A stretch of 46,716 nt of DNA from contig PKCN01000201.1 of NCBI GenBank assembly GCA_002862205.1, forward strand, positions 1 through 46,716, written 5' to 3'. The position numbers and the translations under genes are program-made. The notes beneath the pieces were generated by a model. The model ran no database searches, had not been told where the DNA came from, and saw only the letters and a program-made list of their open reading frames with translations. Positions 25,864 to 34,734 of the stretch are shown here, one piece after another. The DNA is from Planctomycetaceae bacterium (lineage in GTDB: Bacteria > Planctomycetota > Planctomycetia > Pirellulales > Pirellulaceae). How positions within the stretch are numbered: position 1 is the first letter of the stretch; the number at the start of each line of letters is the position of its first letter.

Positions 25864-26359
25864 TGAGATTCACCCTTTACAAGGATGACCTTCCTATCAA
25901 TAATCGTCGAGTCTGGTTTAGCCACATACATTGCTTTGATGACCTTCGGAATGATTGTTCCAAGCATCGGGTGGGCACCCAGATCTCATCTATACCCAAT
26001 ATTATATTAGCGGCCATTCTATTGCGAACGCAGGCGTCAATCGATGTCTGCGTTCTCTCATTGATAGATGATTTTTTTACGAAGCATGTTGTTTTCGGAC
26101 GTTTGCCGGTGGCGAGCACAGGAGATTCGTCCCATTGCGGCGGTTTTCATGGCGACTACTGCCCGTTGATCTTGGCTGACATGTTGGGCAACCAGTGGAT
26201 TTCAAGGGGCTTGTGAGTCGATGAATCCAAGCTTCACAAAGCACTTGGATTGAATCGCCAGAGTTTAACCTTTGTTGCGCTGATTTCACGAGTCAGCTGG
26301 ATGAAATCCCGCTCGATCGCATCGAATTGGGAACATGAGCGACCATCAGGCTGGTAGCC
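25864..26359. other. 496-base intergenic region with an inverted repeat
   Basis: No convincing gene lies here; the short open frames have unlikely composition. The clearest structure is a perfect 8-base inverted repeat, AATCCAAG (26224-26231) and CTTGGATT (26244-26251), with a 12-base loop. It is flanked by further pairing CGAT/ATCG (26219-26222 and 26254-26257) across a small mismatch. It lies about 100 bases after the stop of the minus-strand hydrolase gene. It could be that gene's terminator (without a T-run) or an operator. The region near 25990-26010 is AT-rich and may hold the promoter of the 658-residue gene. Confidence 0.5.
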
Positions 26360-27370
26360 CTAGTGCGACTTAAGAAAGCTGACAACGAGTTGTTGCACCT
26401 TCGGGTTTTTCATCAATGTGCTGTGCACGACCGGTACGGTGACGAATGATTCCCGGCCCTCCAAGTGCGTTTCTTCCACTTGCACCACAAAATCGCTGGC
26501 TTCACCCAACAGTGGGTTGCGTACTTTTTTCTGACTCAAATCGCCTGCGATGATCGCGAAGGGAAAATCTGGAATCGCAAGGTTTCCGGCTATTTGCTGC
26601 CAATTGGGTCCGAGTTCCAGAGCTCCCTTCCCCGCCACAAGTCCAAAGACTTTGGTGGAGGCGAGCCGCCGAGCGATCGCGGCGCCTTGGTTGGGAGGTC
26701 CCAGCATCACCATGCAACGGTATCGTTTGAGCAGTCCTTTGGGATCGCCCTCTTCCTTCAAATCCGCCAGCAGGTGACGAACAACAATGTTTCCCATGCT
26801 GTGAGCCACGAATGAAATCTTGGCGTCATCAGGTAAACCCGTGAGCACTTCGTTGAGAGCAGCGGCATGATCCCCAATTGTATTTCTTGTGCTGGCGTAT
26901 GAAAAACGCAGGACGGTTCCACAGCCTGAGTCCTGCAATACCTTTTGCATTGACCGCATCGATTGGTGCGAACGCATCAGTCCATGTAACAGAATCACGT
27001 ACTCTTTGCTTTCGGGCTCCTCGATTTGGTCACCCAGCAGCTCAGCCAAAGCCTTCTCACACTGCTCTCTGGTCCCCCAAGCGCGGCGGACGTCAGTGCC
27101 ATCCAGAAGCCGCCAATGATCAGTCATCCAATTCGATTGAAGACGGTAACCATGCGTATGTTGGTGATCTGTCCAGAATTGCGTACCCCCATACGTTTTG
27201 AATGGAACATTGAAGGGTGCAGATGACTCAGCAGATGGTTTTTCATTCAACGGAGTTGCCTCCTTGGTGAGGCCGTCCTGATCAAGTTCTTGGGCATCAA
27301 CGGCAGGACACTGTGTGGCCAGATGAGCAACGAACAGACCGACAAAAAGAACAATGAGACTGTAATGCAT
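26360..27370 (-). CDS. Exported alpha/beta hydrolase (lipase-like)
   Basis: The 336-residue product has a signal peptide (MHYSLIVLFVGLFVAHLATQCPAVDAQ). An alpha/beta hydrolase core shows the oxyanion motif VILLHGLMRS (H129, G130), the nucleophile elbow FVAHSMGN (S191), and a likely catalytic histidine in VPVVHSTLM near the C-terminus. MVMLGPPNQGA follows the elbow, as in PGAP1/triacylglycerol lipase-type proteins. It probably hydrolyses an ester outside the cytoplasm, but the substrate is unknown. It is separated by 224 bases from the upstream DnaQ-BRCT gene and likely has its own promoter. Confidence 0.87.
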   Translation of the reverse strand: MHYSLIVLFVGLFVAHLATQCPAVDAQELDQDGLTKEATPLNEKPSAESSAPFNVPFKTYGGTQFWTDHQHTHGYRLQSNWMTDHWRLLDGTDVRRAWGTREQCEKALAELLGDQIEEPESKEYVILLHGLMRSHQSMRSMQKVLQDSGCGTVLRFSYASTRNTIGDHAAALNEVLTGLPDDAKISFVAHSMGNIVVRHLLADLKEEGDPKGLLKRYRCMVMLGPPNQGAAIARRLASTKVFGLVAGKGALELGPNWQQIAGNLAIPDFPFAIIAGDLSQKKVRNPLLGEASDFVVQVEETHLEGRESFVTVPVVHSTLMKNPKVQQLVVSFLKSH

Positions 27371-27435
27371 GGAACAGAAGCCAGTGGTGTGATGTTCGTG
27401 CTAGGCCAGAGCGGTTTCAGCACTGGTCTGGTTTT

Positions 27436-27457
27436 CAAGGCCGGGTTTCAAGCCTTG
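27436..27457. other. Inverted repeat between the DnaQ-BRCT gene and the hydrolase gene
   Basis: CAAGGC (27436-27441) and GCCTTG (27452-27457) form a perfect 6-base stem with a 10-base loop, in the 224-base gap upstream of the exported hydrolase. It may end transcription from the DnaQ-BRCT gene or act on the hydrolase promoter. No T-run is adjacent. Confidence 0.3.
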
Positions 27458-27594
27458 ACTGGCTCAAATCAGAGCCCATTGCGGTCAAACGATCACGGCT
27501 GATTATCAGTGATTTGGACAATTGTGTGGGTATCAAGTGACCGAGCGATTCCTGGTGACCATGAAAAACGTGCTATTTTCACTAAAACCATCTC

Positions 27595-28638
27595 TCATCC
27601 GCGGGACATCACAAGATTCAAAAATTCCTCTTCGTTGACGACTTGGACAGCACTATTTTTATCACCATTGGCTTGCATACCGCGAGTGTCATCAACAAGG
27701 TTATTCCTTGCAGAAGTATTTTTGGTCACTCCCATGACGAGATAATCGGTCTGCTGGTCGACATTTGCCTGCCAGGTGCCACCGAGTCGTGTGGTCAGAT
27801 TTTCGGCATCACTTTCGCTCATGCAGCGTAATTTTCCGACGAGAGCAATCCGTTTCCCGTGGAGTGGGCGTACAAATTCACCACGAACGAGAATTCGTTG
27901 CAGGTCGATCTCGCATTCCAGTTCGGCCGCAATTGGGACACTTTTCCCACGATCGGCCAATTGATTTGGAAACAGAAAAGGTAATCCCGATGTCCCATTT
28001 TGTGACGTTGGTTTGGAACCGTTGCGAGTCGATCGTTTTCCTGATTTTCCTGAAGGCCCTTGATAGCCCCATGAGCCAGCTTTCCCCCGTTTCAGTTTCA
28101 GACTTTTTTCAAGATGATCCAGCGAAGTAGCTTCACGATCGATACCAGCCGCGATCAAAATCTTGGCACAGGCGATTGAATCTTCTAACGCGTCATGGTG
28201 CTGAAAGCGAATACCAAGCCAGTTGGAAAGCGGTTTCAAGCCGTAACGGCGGTGGTGAGGCCATGTGCGGCGGGCAATTGCCCGAGTGCAGGTAAAGTGT
28301 AATTCGGGGATCGATTGGCCATGGGTGCGTAAGCAGGCCAGTAACACTTTGATGTCAAAGCTGGCGTTGTGTGCTACCAGACAGTCGTCACCAAGTTTAT
28401 CGCAGATGTCAGACCAGATCTCACCGAACGTTGGTTCTTCACGAACTTGAGCTGGTGTGATGCCATGAATCCGAATATTGCTTTTGCTGAAATGAAGGGG
28501 TTGAGGGCGAATCATCCACATGAATTGGTCTACCAACTGACCGTTACGGACAACGACAGCTCCCAATTGGCAGGCGCTATCGGGTTGGTGGCTCGCTGTT
28601 TCGAAGTCGATGGCGGTGAAATCTGCAGCAAAATCCAT
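27595..28638 (-). CDS. DnaQ-type 3'-5' exonuclease with C-terminal BRCT domain
   Basis: The 347-residue protein has an N-terminal DEDDh exonuclease domain: TAIDFETA (D11, E13), VAHNASFD (D95) and HHDALED (H148 and D153 in the H-x4-D pattern). A basic, Ser/Gly-rich linker (KRGKAGSWGYQGPSGKSGKRS) leads to a BRCT domain at about 255-345 (LHGKRIALVGKLRCMSESDAENLTTRLGGTW...DYLVMG). This layout is known for DNA polymerase III epsilon-like exonucleases that act in repair. ATG 28638 gives MDFAADFTAIDFET, which fits the family; ATG 28650 is an alternative. It lies 222 bases after the ligase-associated repair operon on the same strand, so read-through and a shared function are possible. Confidence 0.88.
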   Translation of the reverse strand: MDFAADFTAIDFETASHQPDSACQLGAVVVRNGQLVDQFMWMIRPQPLHFSKSNIRIHGITPAQVREEPTFGEIWSDICDKLGDDCLVAHNASFDIKVLLACLRTHGQSIPELHFTCTRAIARRTWPHHRRYGLKPLSNWLGIRFQHHDALEDSIACAKILIAAGIDREATSLDHLEKSLKLKRGKAGSWGYQGPSGKSGKRSTRNGSKPTSQNGTSGLPFLFPNQLADRGKSVPIAAELECEIDLQRILVRGEFVRPLHGKRIALVGKLRCMSESDAENLTTRLGGTWQANVDQQTDYLVMGVTKNTSARNNLVDDTRGMQANGDKNSAVQVVNEEEFLNLVMSRG

Positions 28639-28860
28639 GATCCTGATCATCGACCTTGATTCGATGATCACTCCTCTTTCTGACTGGTTCGAGTCTCACT
28701 CGCCTCATGGTACGGACTTCCTGCCAACTGTTCAATTAACAGGTCACAGCTGAGCACGCTTGTATTTATTCAAATTTGCAGGTGTCAGCACCCGAAGGCC
28801 GAGATCGCGATGACGCGGGGCACGACATTGCCATTGGCAAATCGTACCGGATTGTGAAGC

Positions 28861-29559
28861 TCACGAGGAAGCACGTTTTGATTTGGGGGATTTGCGGCGT
28901 GGGTAGGAAATGACATTTCCGTCTGCGACCACCCAAACACCATCGTCTCGTGTTGGCCGAATCGTACTGCATCCGGTAAAGTCACCGATCGCTGGCAGAA
29001 TCAAGCGTTTTTTGTGCCACCAGAAGCACGGCAATCTGCCTGGTTGGTCGATCACCGACTTCAAGTGCACAGCCGGGTGAAGGTGACCACATAGCATCAG
29101 TGCAGCGCCACTTGGAAAGTTGTCTGGTTCGTGGCCAACCGCCAGCCCGTCAGCGAATTCACCTGCGGGAATGATTTCAATTTCCCAATCGGTGGGCAAA
29201 GTTCCCAAGGGTCGATCGTGGTTGCCGGGTACCAGTTTGATTTGCAGTGTCGGGTGGTGTTGGCGGAATGCCTGTAGTTGTTCACAAGTCGTTTTCGAAA
29301 GTGAAGACTTTGCGTGAAACATATCGCCAAGGATCACGAGGGTTTTGGGATCGGTCCGCTCTACCATGGTGCCGATGGATCTCAATGTCCCGGTCGTTGA
29401 TCCCTCGGGCACGGGGACATGATGAAATCGAAATGTTGCTTCTTTGCCAAAATGGGTATCAGCAACGAAAAGTGTATGTTGCTGATTCCAGTAAATACCT
29501 TTTTCAGGTAGGAGTTCCAGTTCGTAATTCAAGAGACTAATTTTCACAGCACCATTCAC
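28861..29559 (-). CDS. pdeM: Ligase-associated DNA damage response metallophosphoesterase (PdeM-like)
   Basis: The 232-residue product has the calcineurin-like metal ligands in order: FVADTHFGKEATFR (D34, H36), ILGDMFHAK (D79), PGNHDRPLG (N113, H114, D115), AVGHEPD (H143) and CGHLHPAVH (H159, H161). The VADTHFGKEATFR opening and the genomic position match the family of small phosphoesterases encoded beside ligase-associated helicases. A phosphoesterase acting on damaged or unligatable DNA ends is the natural inference, though the true substrate is not known to me. The GTG start overlaps the helicase stop by four bases (GTGA). It is the last gene of the operon. Confidence 0.9.
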   Translation of the reverse strand: MNGAVKISLLNYELELLPEKGIYWNQQHTLFVADTHFGKEATFRFHHVPVPEGSTTGTLRSIGTMVERTDPKTLVILGDMFHAKSSLSKTTCEQLQAFRQHHPTLQIKLVPGNHDRPLGTLPTDWEIEIIPAGEFADGLAVGHEPDNFPSGAALMLCGHLHPAVHLKSVIDQPGRLPCFWWHKKRLILPAIGDFTGCSTIRPTRDDGVWVVADGNVISYPRRKSPKSKRASS

Positions 29560-32087
29560 TTTTCGGTTTCTGCAGCGGCTGCTTCGAGCTGCATTTGCAT
29601 TCGGGCAATCCGGTCAGCGAGCGTTTCGCTACTGACGCGTTCGCGTAATTTGTCGACCAGCAATGGAAACGCCAGCGGCGTGACCCGGGGTGGTTCTTTG
29701 ATCATGATTTGGCTTTGGTTGATGCGTTCCATCGCTGAGTGCATTCGGGTTGCTTCGAGTTGCTGGTCAAGCACTTCTCGGCGGCTTTGTTCGAGCAACA
29801 GGTTATCGGGATCGTATTGACAGAAAACATCGAAAAAGAGGTTGCTGCTTGCTTGCAGTTGTCTGGCATTCTTGCGAGCACCTGGCAGCCCCTGTTGGAT
29901 CAGTCCCGCGATCCGGGCGACTTGTCTGAATTGTCTCTTGGCCATCTCGGTGCAATTCATGCTTTCAAGAATATCAGCCATCAGATCGTCCGTTGAAAAC
30001 CAGGACCTGGCAGTGTCAGGATCAATCTCTGTCTTTTCGGGTGATTGCAGCACCACGCCATAGTCATTGCACGCCATCGAGAAAGTCGTCTTGCGGTCTC
30101 GGGATATGCGATACGCGATCAAGGCTGCCAGGCCTTCATGGACAAGGCGTCCTTCAAAGGGAAACAGGAAAATCTGGAAACCTGTACGGGTTTTGATTTG
30201 TTCAATCAGCAGTTGGTTTGCCTGTGGAATGATGCTCCATTTTTGTTGAATATCCAGCAGGCCCTTGAGCGCTTTCATTTCACGACCGGTGAGCTTTTGT
30301 TGCGATGCTTCGTGCAGTTTGTGACGGAGTGCTTCGCTCAGTTCACTCGATAACGGCATGCGACCGCCCATCCATCGTGGAACCGTATCGGGGGTTCCCT
30401 TGGATCGCTTTACGTAGGCAACGTTATCACGGACACACACCATCTCGACGAGTCTGCCTGCGAATAGAAATTTCTCTCCGGGTTTTAGTTTTGATAAAAA
30501 TGACTCTTCTGCCGTGCCCAGCGTTTTCCCTTTCATGTATTTCACATGCATCGCCGCATCTGAGACAATGGTGCCGATGTTCATGCGATGGCTGGTTTGA
30601 ATTCGCCGTTGTGTGAGGTGATAAAAATCACCAGTCCGCTCAACTCGCTTGAATTCGGGATAAGCGTCGAGAGAACTACCGCCACGGACGACAAAATCCA
30701 GTACCCACTGCCACTCGATGTCTGTCAGTGATTCATAAGCCTGAGTGGTGCGGACCTCTCGCAACAATTCATCTGAATGAAAGCCACCCCCAATTGCGAT
30801 AGTGACCAGATGTTGAGCAAGCACATCGAGTGGTTTCCTTAGTAGCGGCCGTGCCTCCAGGTGTCCCGCACGAATCGCGTCCTGAGCAGCGGCCAATTCC
30901 ATCAATTCGATCGCATTGGTGGGCACAAACGCGAGCTGACTGGTTGCCTCTGGTTGGTGGCCACTACGACCAGCTCGTTGTAGCAGTCGCGCTGCACCTT
31001 TGGGACTGCCGATCTGAATGACCAAATCGACGGCGGTGTAATCCACGCCCAGATCGAGACTGCTGGTGCAAACAACAGCACGCAGAGCTCCTTCTCGAAG
31101 GCCCTTCTCAACCCATTGCCTGACGCTTGTATCGAGCGATCCATGATGCAAAGCAATTCGACCAGCCCAGTCAGGCCGTTGTTTCAGCAACTGTTGATAC
31201 CAGATTTCGGTTTGTGATCGTGTGTTGGCAAAGACCAGAGTGCTATTGACCGATTCAATTTTCTCAGCGACCTGAGGCACCATCCGTATTCCGATGTGGC
31301 CAGACCATGGAAACGACTCCATGCGTTCTGGAATGATCGACTCAAGATGCAGGCGCTTTTTGCGGTAGCCTTCAATGATCCGTACAGAATCGGTCCCTAC
31401 AGCATTGTCGTTATCTGAATTGGCTGGTTCAACGCCCACCAGAGCCTGCTTGGCTTGTTCCAAATTTCCCAGCGTTGCGGATAAACCCCAGATCCGAAGT
31501 TTTGGATTCAGTTTTTTCAATCGTGACAGGGCCAGTTCTGTCTGGATACCACGTTTTGTGCCCAATAGTTCATGCCACTCATCGACAATCACGCCTTCCA
31601 GTTGCTTGAATTGCTCGAGCAGTTTCTCATGCGTGAGCATGAGTGAGAGGCTTTCAGGAGTGGTGATCAGGGCTGTGGGCAGGCGTTTCAATTGGCGCGC
31701 TTTCGCACTCGCTTTGCTATCTCCTGTTCTTGATTCAAGTTTCCAGGGTAAGCCGATGTGGTCGAGTGGTTGTCGCAAGGATGCTTCGGTGTCTCCCGCT
31801 AATGCTCGCAGTGGAGTAATCCACAGAACGCGCAATCCGGGTGGGCGTTTGGGTTGCCACTTTTGTCGATCCCGATTTTCGCTCAGCCATTTGAGGATGG
31901 GACCCATCCAGACAGCGAGAGTTTTTCCGGTACCGGTTGCGGAGTGAACCAAACCACTCGATCCATCACGATAGGCTCGCCACGTGGATCGCTGGAATCG
32001 AAACGGCTTCCAACCGATCGACTGGAAAAAACGATCAACTGTTTTTGAGGGGGTCTCAGGTTTGGCTTGCTGAACGGTATCCATCAT
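29556..32087 (-). CDS. Ligase-associated DEXH-box helicase (Lhr-like)
   Basis: The 843-residue superfamily 2 helicase has a Q-motif-like FRFQRSTW, Walker A SATGTGKT (49-56), the DEXH box VDEWHELLG (169-172), motif III GLSATLGN, and C-terminal motifs including LDLGVDYTAVD and QRAGRSGHQ. The VDEWHELLGTKRG sequence and the long C-terminal region (winged-helix and DUF-type domains) are those of the bacterial Lhr-like, ligase-associated group. Lhr-type enzymes unwind DNA or RNA:DNA hybrids with 3'-5' polarity. ATG 32087 overlaps the ligase stop by four bases (ATGATG/TGA), implying coupled translation. It sits between ligase and pdeM, as is usual for this gene set. Confidence 0.94.
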   Translation of the reverse strand: MMDTVQQAKPETPSKTVDRFFQSIGWKPFRFQRSTWRAYRDGSSGLVHSATGTGKTLAVWMGPILKWLSENRDRQKWQPKRPPGLRVLWITPLRALAGDTEASLRQPLDHIGLPWKLESRTGDSKASAKARQLKRLPTALITTPESLSLMLTHEKLLEQFKQLEGVIVDEWHELLGTKRGIQTELALSRLKKLNPKLRIWGLSATLGNLEQAKQALVGVEPANSDNDNAVGTDSVRIIEGYRKKRLHLESIIPERMESFPWSGHIGIRMVPQVAEKIESVNSTLVFANTRSQTEIWYQQLLKQRPDWAGRIALHHGSLDTSVRQWVEKGLREGALRAVVCTSSLDLGVDYTAVDLVIQIGSPKGAARLLQRAGRSGHQPEATSQLAFVPTNAIELMELAAAQDAIRAGHLEARPLLRKPLDVLAQHLVTIAIGGGFHSDELLREVRTTQAYESLTDIEWQWVLDFVVRGGSSLDAYPEFKRVERTGDFYHLTQRRIQTSHRMNIGTIVSDAAMHVKYMKGKTLGTAEESFLSKLKPGEKFLFAGRLVEMVCVRDNVAYVKRSKGTPDTVPRWMGGRMPLSSELSEALRHKLHEASQQKLTGREMKALKGLLDIQQKWSIIPQANQLLIEQIKTRTGFQIFLFPFEGRLVHEGLAALIAYRISRDRKTTFSMACNDYGVVLQSPEKTEIDPDTARSWFSTDDLMADILESMNCTEMAKRQFRQVARIAGLIQQGLPGARKNARQLQASSNLFFDVFCQYDPDNLLLEQSRREVLDQQLEATRMHSAMERINQSQIMIKEPPRVTPLAFPLLVDKLRERVSSETLADRIARMQMQLEAAAAETEK

Positions 32088-33700
32088 GGGGTATCACCGG
32101 AAGATGATTTCGGCAGCAGGTCCAGAACGTCATCAAGAGTGTTTGCGTCTTTTGCTCCTTTGTCGTGTCTCCAACGGGTGATGCGGGGAAAACGTGTTGC
32201 GATGCCACTCTTGTGCCGCGTGCTCGCTTGAAGTCCCTCGAAAGCGAGTTCCATCACCAGTTCCGGCTGCACGCTTCGAACTGGTCCAAACGCTTCTGTC
32301 GTGTTTTGCCGAACAAATCGATCAACCTTGCGGAGTTCGGAGTTACTGAGGCCACTGTAGGCTTTTGCGAACGGTACAAGTTGATCTCCTTTCCAAACGG
32401 CAAACGTGTAGTCACTGAACAGATTGGATCGTTTTCCATGACCTTTTTGCGCATAAATGAGAACGGCATCGATGGTGTAGGGTTCCACTTTCCACTTCCA
32501 CCATGTGCCGCGGACCCTTCCCACGTCATAGGCAGCATCGACACGTTTCAGCATCAGGCCTTCGGAGTGACGTTCCCGACTTTGTGTTCTTGTTTTGGCC
32601 CAGTCTTCCCAACACTCTGCAGGGATCAGGTCTGTGATTTTCAGTTGAGGGTGTTGCACTTGTGACATCAACTGCTGAAGTCTGTTCCGGCGTTCCTGCC
32701 ATGGAAGAGGTCGTAGGTCTTTTTCGTCCTGTTCGAGTAGGTCAAAAGCATGAAATACAACTGGCACCTCAAGCAACAGTTTGCGGCCAATGTTCTTTCG
32801 ATTGATCCGGCGCTGCAACTGTGCGAAGGGTAGCACGATTCCGTCAGCTTGGGTGGCCAGGATCTCGCCATCGAGCACAGTTCCTGAAGGCAAGAGGGCT
32901 GCAGCAGCTTCGACTTCAGGCCAACGATTCTCCATCAGTTCTTCGCCACGTGACCAGACAAAGGTTTGTGAGTTCCGACGGATCAATTGACCACGTATTC
33001 CGTCCCACTTCCATTCGGCAGCGAAGTCGGAAAAGTTTCCCAATTCATTTGGATTGCTGTCACGGTCGATCGCGTGCGCGAGACAGAATGGATAGGGTTG
33101 GCTGGCAACGGCATCCCCAATATCAGGGTTGGATAATCGCAGGAACGATTCTGGTGTGGGAGTCCAGGTTCCCATCAGGCGGTGGGCGATCACTTCAGCA
33201 GAAATACCGCTGTGTTCAGCCAGAGCACGGGTGACCAGTCGCTTGCTCACACCCACTCGGAAAGCACCTGTGATCAGTTTTAGGATGACAAACCTGACGT
33301 GGGCGGGATTTTGACGCCAGATGTCGGTCACGATCTTGCGTTGTGCTTCTTCATCCATGCCGCGAAGGACTTGCAAACGATCTTCGACCCATTCGCGCAA
33401 GGATCCAGTGGTTTCCAATTGCTGTTCCGGAACAACCAGTGATATTGTCTCGGCCAGATCTCCGACCGAGCTGTACGATTCTTCGAATAGCCAAGGTGGT
33501 ATGTCAGCTTCTTCAGCAGCCCATTGGCGTAACAGTTTGGTTGGAACGAGGCGTCTGAGTTTTTGACCGGACAGGAAGTGGATCGCCCACGCGGCATCAG
33601 CGGCGTCAGCCCGGCCAAAATAATCGACCATCGCCGAGATTTTGGCATTCGTCCGTGTCGTAGAATCCAGCAACTGATAAAGCTCAGCGAATAGCTTCAT
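32084..33700 (-). CDS. ATP-dependent DNA ligase (cisplatin/ligase-associated type)
   Basis: The 538-residue protein has an N-terminal DNA-binding domain (about 1-200) and a nucleotidyltransferase core. The AMP-accepting lysine is in EWKWDGIRG (K231). Further motifs are VLDGEILA (motif III), EGLMLKR (motif IV) and TWWKWKVEP (motif V), followed by an OB-fold region. It seals nicks using ATP, unlike the replicative NAD-dependent LigA. ATG 33700 is preferred over 33766: it overlaps the nuclease stop by four bases (ATGA), is preceded by GGAG at about 8 bases, and gives the usual MKLFAELYQLLD start. It is the central gene of the repair operon. Confidence 0.95.
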   Translation of the reverse strand: MKLFAELYQLLDSTTRTNAKISAMVDYFGRADAADAAWAIHFLSGQKLRRLVPTKLLRQWAAEEADIPPWLFEESYSSVGDLAETISLVVPEQQLETTGSLREWVEDRLQVLRGMDEEAQRKIVTDIWRQNPAHVRFVILKLITGAFRVGVSKRLVTRALAEHSGISAEVIAHRLMGTWTPTPESFLRLSNPDIGDAVASQPYPFCLAHAIDRDSNPNELGNFSDFAAEWKWDGIRGQLIRRNSQTFVWSRGEELMENRWPEVEAAAALLPSGTVLDGEILATQADGIVLPFAQLQRRINRKNIGRKLLLEVPVVFHAFDLLEQDEKDLRPLPWQERRNRLQQLMSQVQHPQLKITDLIPAECWEDWAKTRTQSRERHSEGLMLKRVDAAYDVGRVRGTWWKWKVEPYTIDAVLIYAQKGHGKRSNLFSDYTFAVWKGDQLVPFAKAYSGLSNSELRKVDRFVRQNTTEAFGPVRSVQPELVMELAFEGLQASTRHKSGIATRFPRITRWRHDKGAKDANTLDDVLDLLPKSSSGDTP

Positions 33701-34734
33701 TCTGATTGCTCCTCGCCATTGGTATCTGCTTCGCGGTCCTCTTGGTCGGATGCGGATCGTTGCCAACGGTCAAGCGAAATCGCGTTACGCCCCTTGTCTT
33801 TTAAATAGCGTGCAACAACAGCAGTGTAGCCATGGGTGACCCACACGGTTTCAGGATCACAGGCATCGACAGCAGCAAGTAAAGATGGCCAGTCAACATG
33901 ATCGCTTAGTACGAATCCCCGGTCGAAGGACCGTCGCCGCCTTGGGCCACGGATTGCCATCCAGCCGCTCGCCATGGCTGTGCTGGTCTTGCCGAAACGT
34001 TTCAGCCACGGGGTACCGTGGGCGCTGGGAACTGCCACTACCATAGCACCAGCCCAACGTTGTGATTTTTCAGCCTTGGCAGTATGCATGGTGGGCGGCA
34101 AATGGACTCCCGTTTGACGATAGGCTTCGTTGCCTTTCTCAACCGCGCCATGGCAGTAAATGGGGCCAATCTCGGGATCAAGTCCGGCGATGATTCGTTG
34201 ACTCTTGCCTACGGCATAGCCGTAAAGAACACTGCACTGTTCTCGCTCGCGATTATCCCGCCACCATTGATTGATTGCTGCAAAGACTGATTGTTGGTCT
34301 GGCCAACGATAGACGGGTAATCCGAAGGTCGATTCAGTGACCAGAAGATGGCAACGTAACGGCTGCCAGCTTTGGCACGTTGCGTCACTTCCCAGTTTGT
34401 AATCGCCGGTAACGACTTCAACCCGTCCCCGATATTCAAGCCTGACCTGTGCGGAGCCGAGCATATGGCCCGCCGGGTGAAAACTGACTGCGACACCACC
34501 GATACTGATTGTTTGACCGTAATCAGCAAATTGGAATTCGGCTTCGGGGCTCATCCGCATTCGCAGTAGATGCTCACTCGGGCTGGCAGCAAGGTACCGT
34601 CGACTGCCCCAGCGGGCGTGGTCAGTATGTGCATGGGTTACCACAGCACGATCCACCGGGCGATGTGGGTCAATGTGGAAATCACCCTGAGGACAGTAGA
34701 AACCCCGATTTGTTTGCTGCAGCAGTTCGCTCAC
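33697..34734 (-). CDS. Ligase-associated metallo-beta-lactamase-fold exonuclease
   Basis: The 345-residue protein has the metallo-beta-lactamase signature THAHTDHARWGS (H34, H36, D38, H39), then FHPAGHMLGSAQV, VTGDYKLG, and late motifs SAHGTPW and VLSDHVDW. These are typical of the 'mRNA 3'-end processing factor-like' or Snm1-related nucleases found with ligase and helicase. GTG 34734 is chosen over ATG 34752 because GAGG lies 7 bases upstream and the start overlaps the UdgX stop by four bases (GTGA), like its neighbours. The role is probably processing of DNA ends or crosslinks before ligation, which is inference. Confidence 0.9.
   Translation of the reverse strand: MSELLQQTNRGFYCPQGDFHIDPHRPVDRAVVTHAHTDHARWGSRRYLAASPSEHLLRMRMSPEAEFQFADYGQTISIGGVAVSFHPAGHMLGSAQVRLEYRGRVEVVTGDYKLGSDATCQSWQPLRCHLLVTESTFGLPVYRWPDQQSVFAAINQWWRDNREREQCSVLYGYAVGKSQRIIAGLDPEIGPIYCHGAVEKGNEAYRQTGVHLPPTMHTAKAEKSQRWAGAMVVAVPSAHGTPWLKRFGKTSTAMASGWMAIRGPRRRRSFDRGFVLSDHVDWPSLLAAVDACDPETVWVTHGYTAVVARYLKDKGRNAISLDRWQRSASDQEDREADTNGEEQSE

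Noticed and set aside
25854-26216. 120-codon open frame on the plus strand
   Set aside because: It overlaps the start of the 658-residue gene on the other strand, has no ribosome site, and its composition (many Cys, His, Ile) does not look like protein from this genome.
28681-28700. tRNA T-arm-like sequence (GGTTCGAGTC)
   Set aside because: The bases flanking the TTCGAGT loop do not form a 5-base stem, and no anticodon or acceptor arms can be drawn around it.
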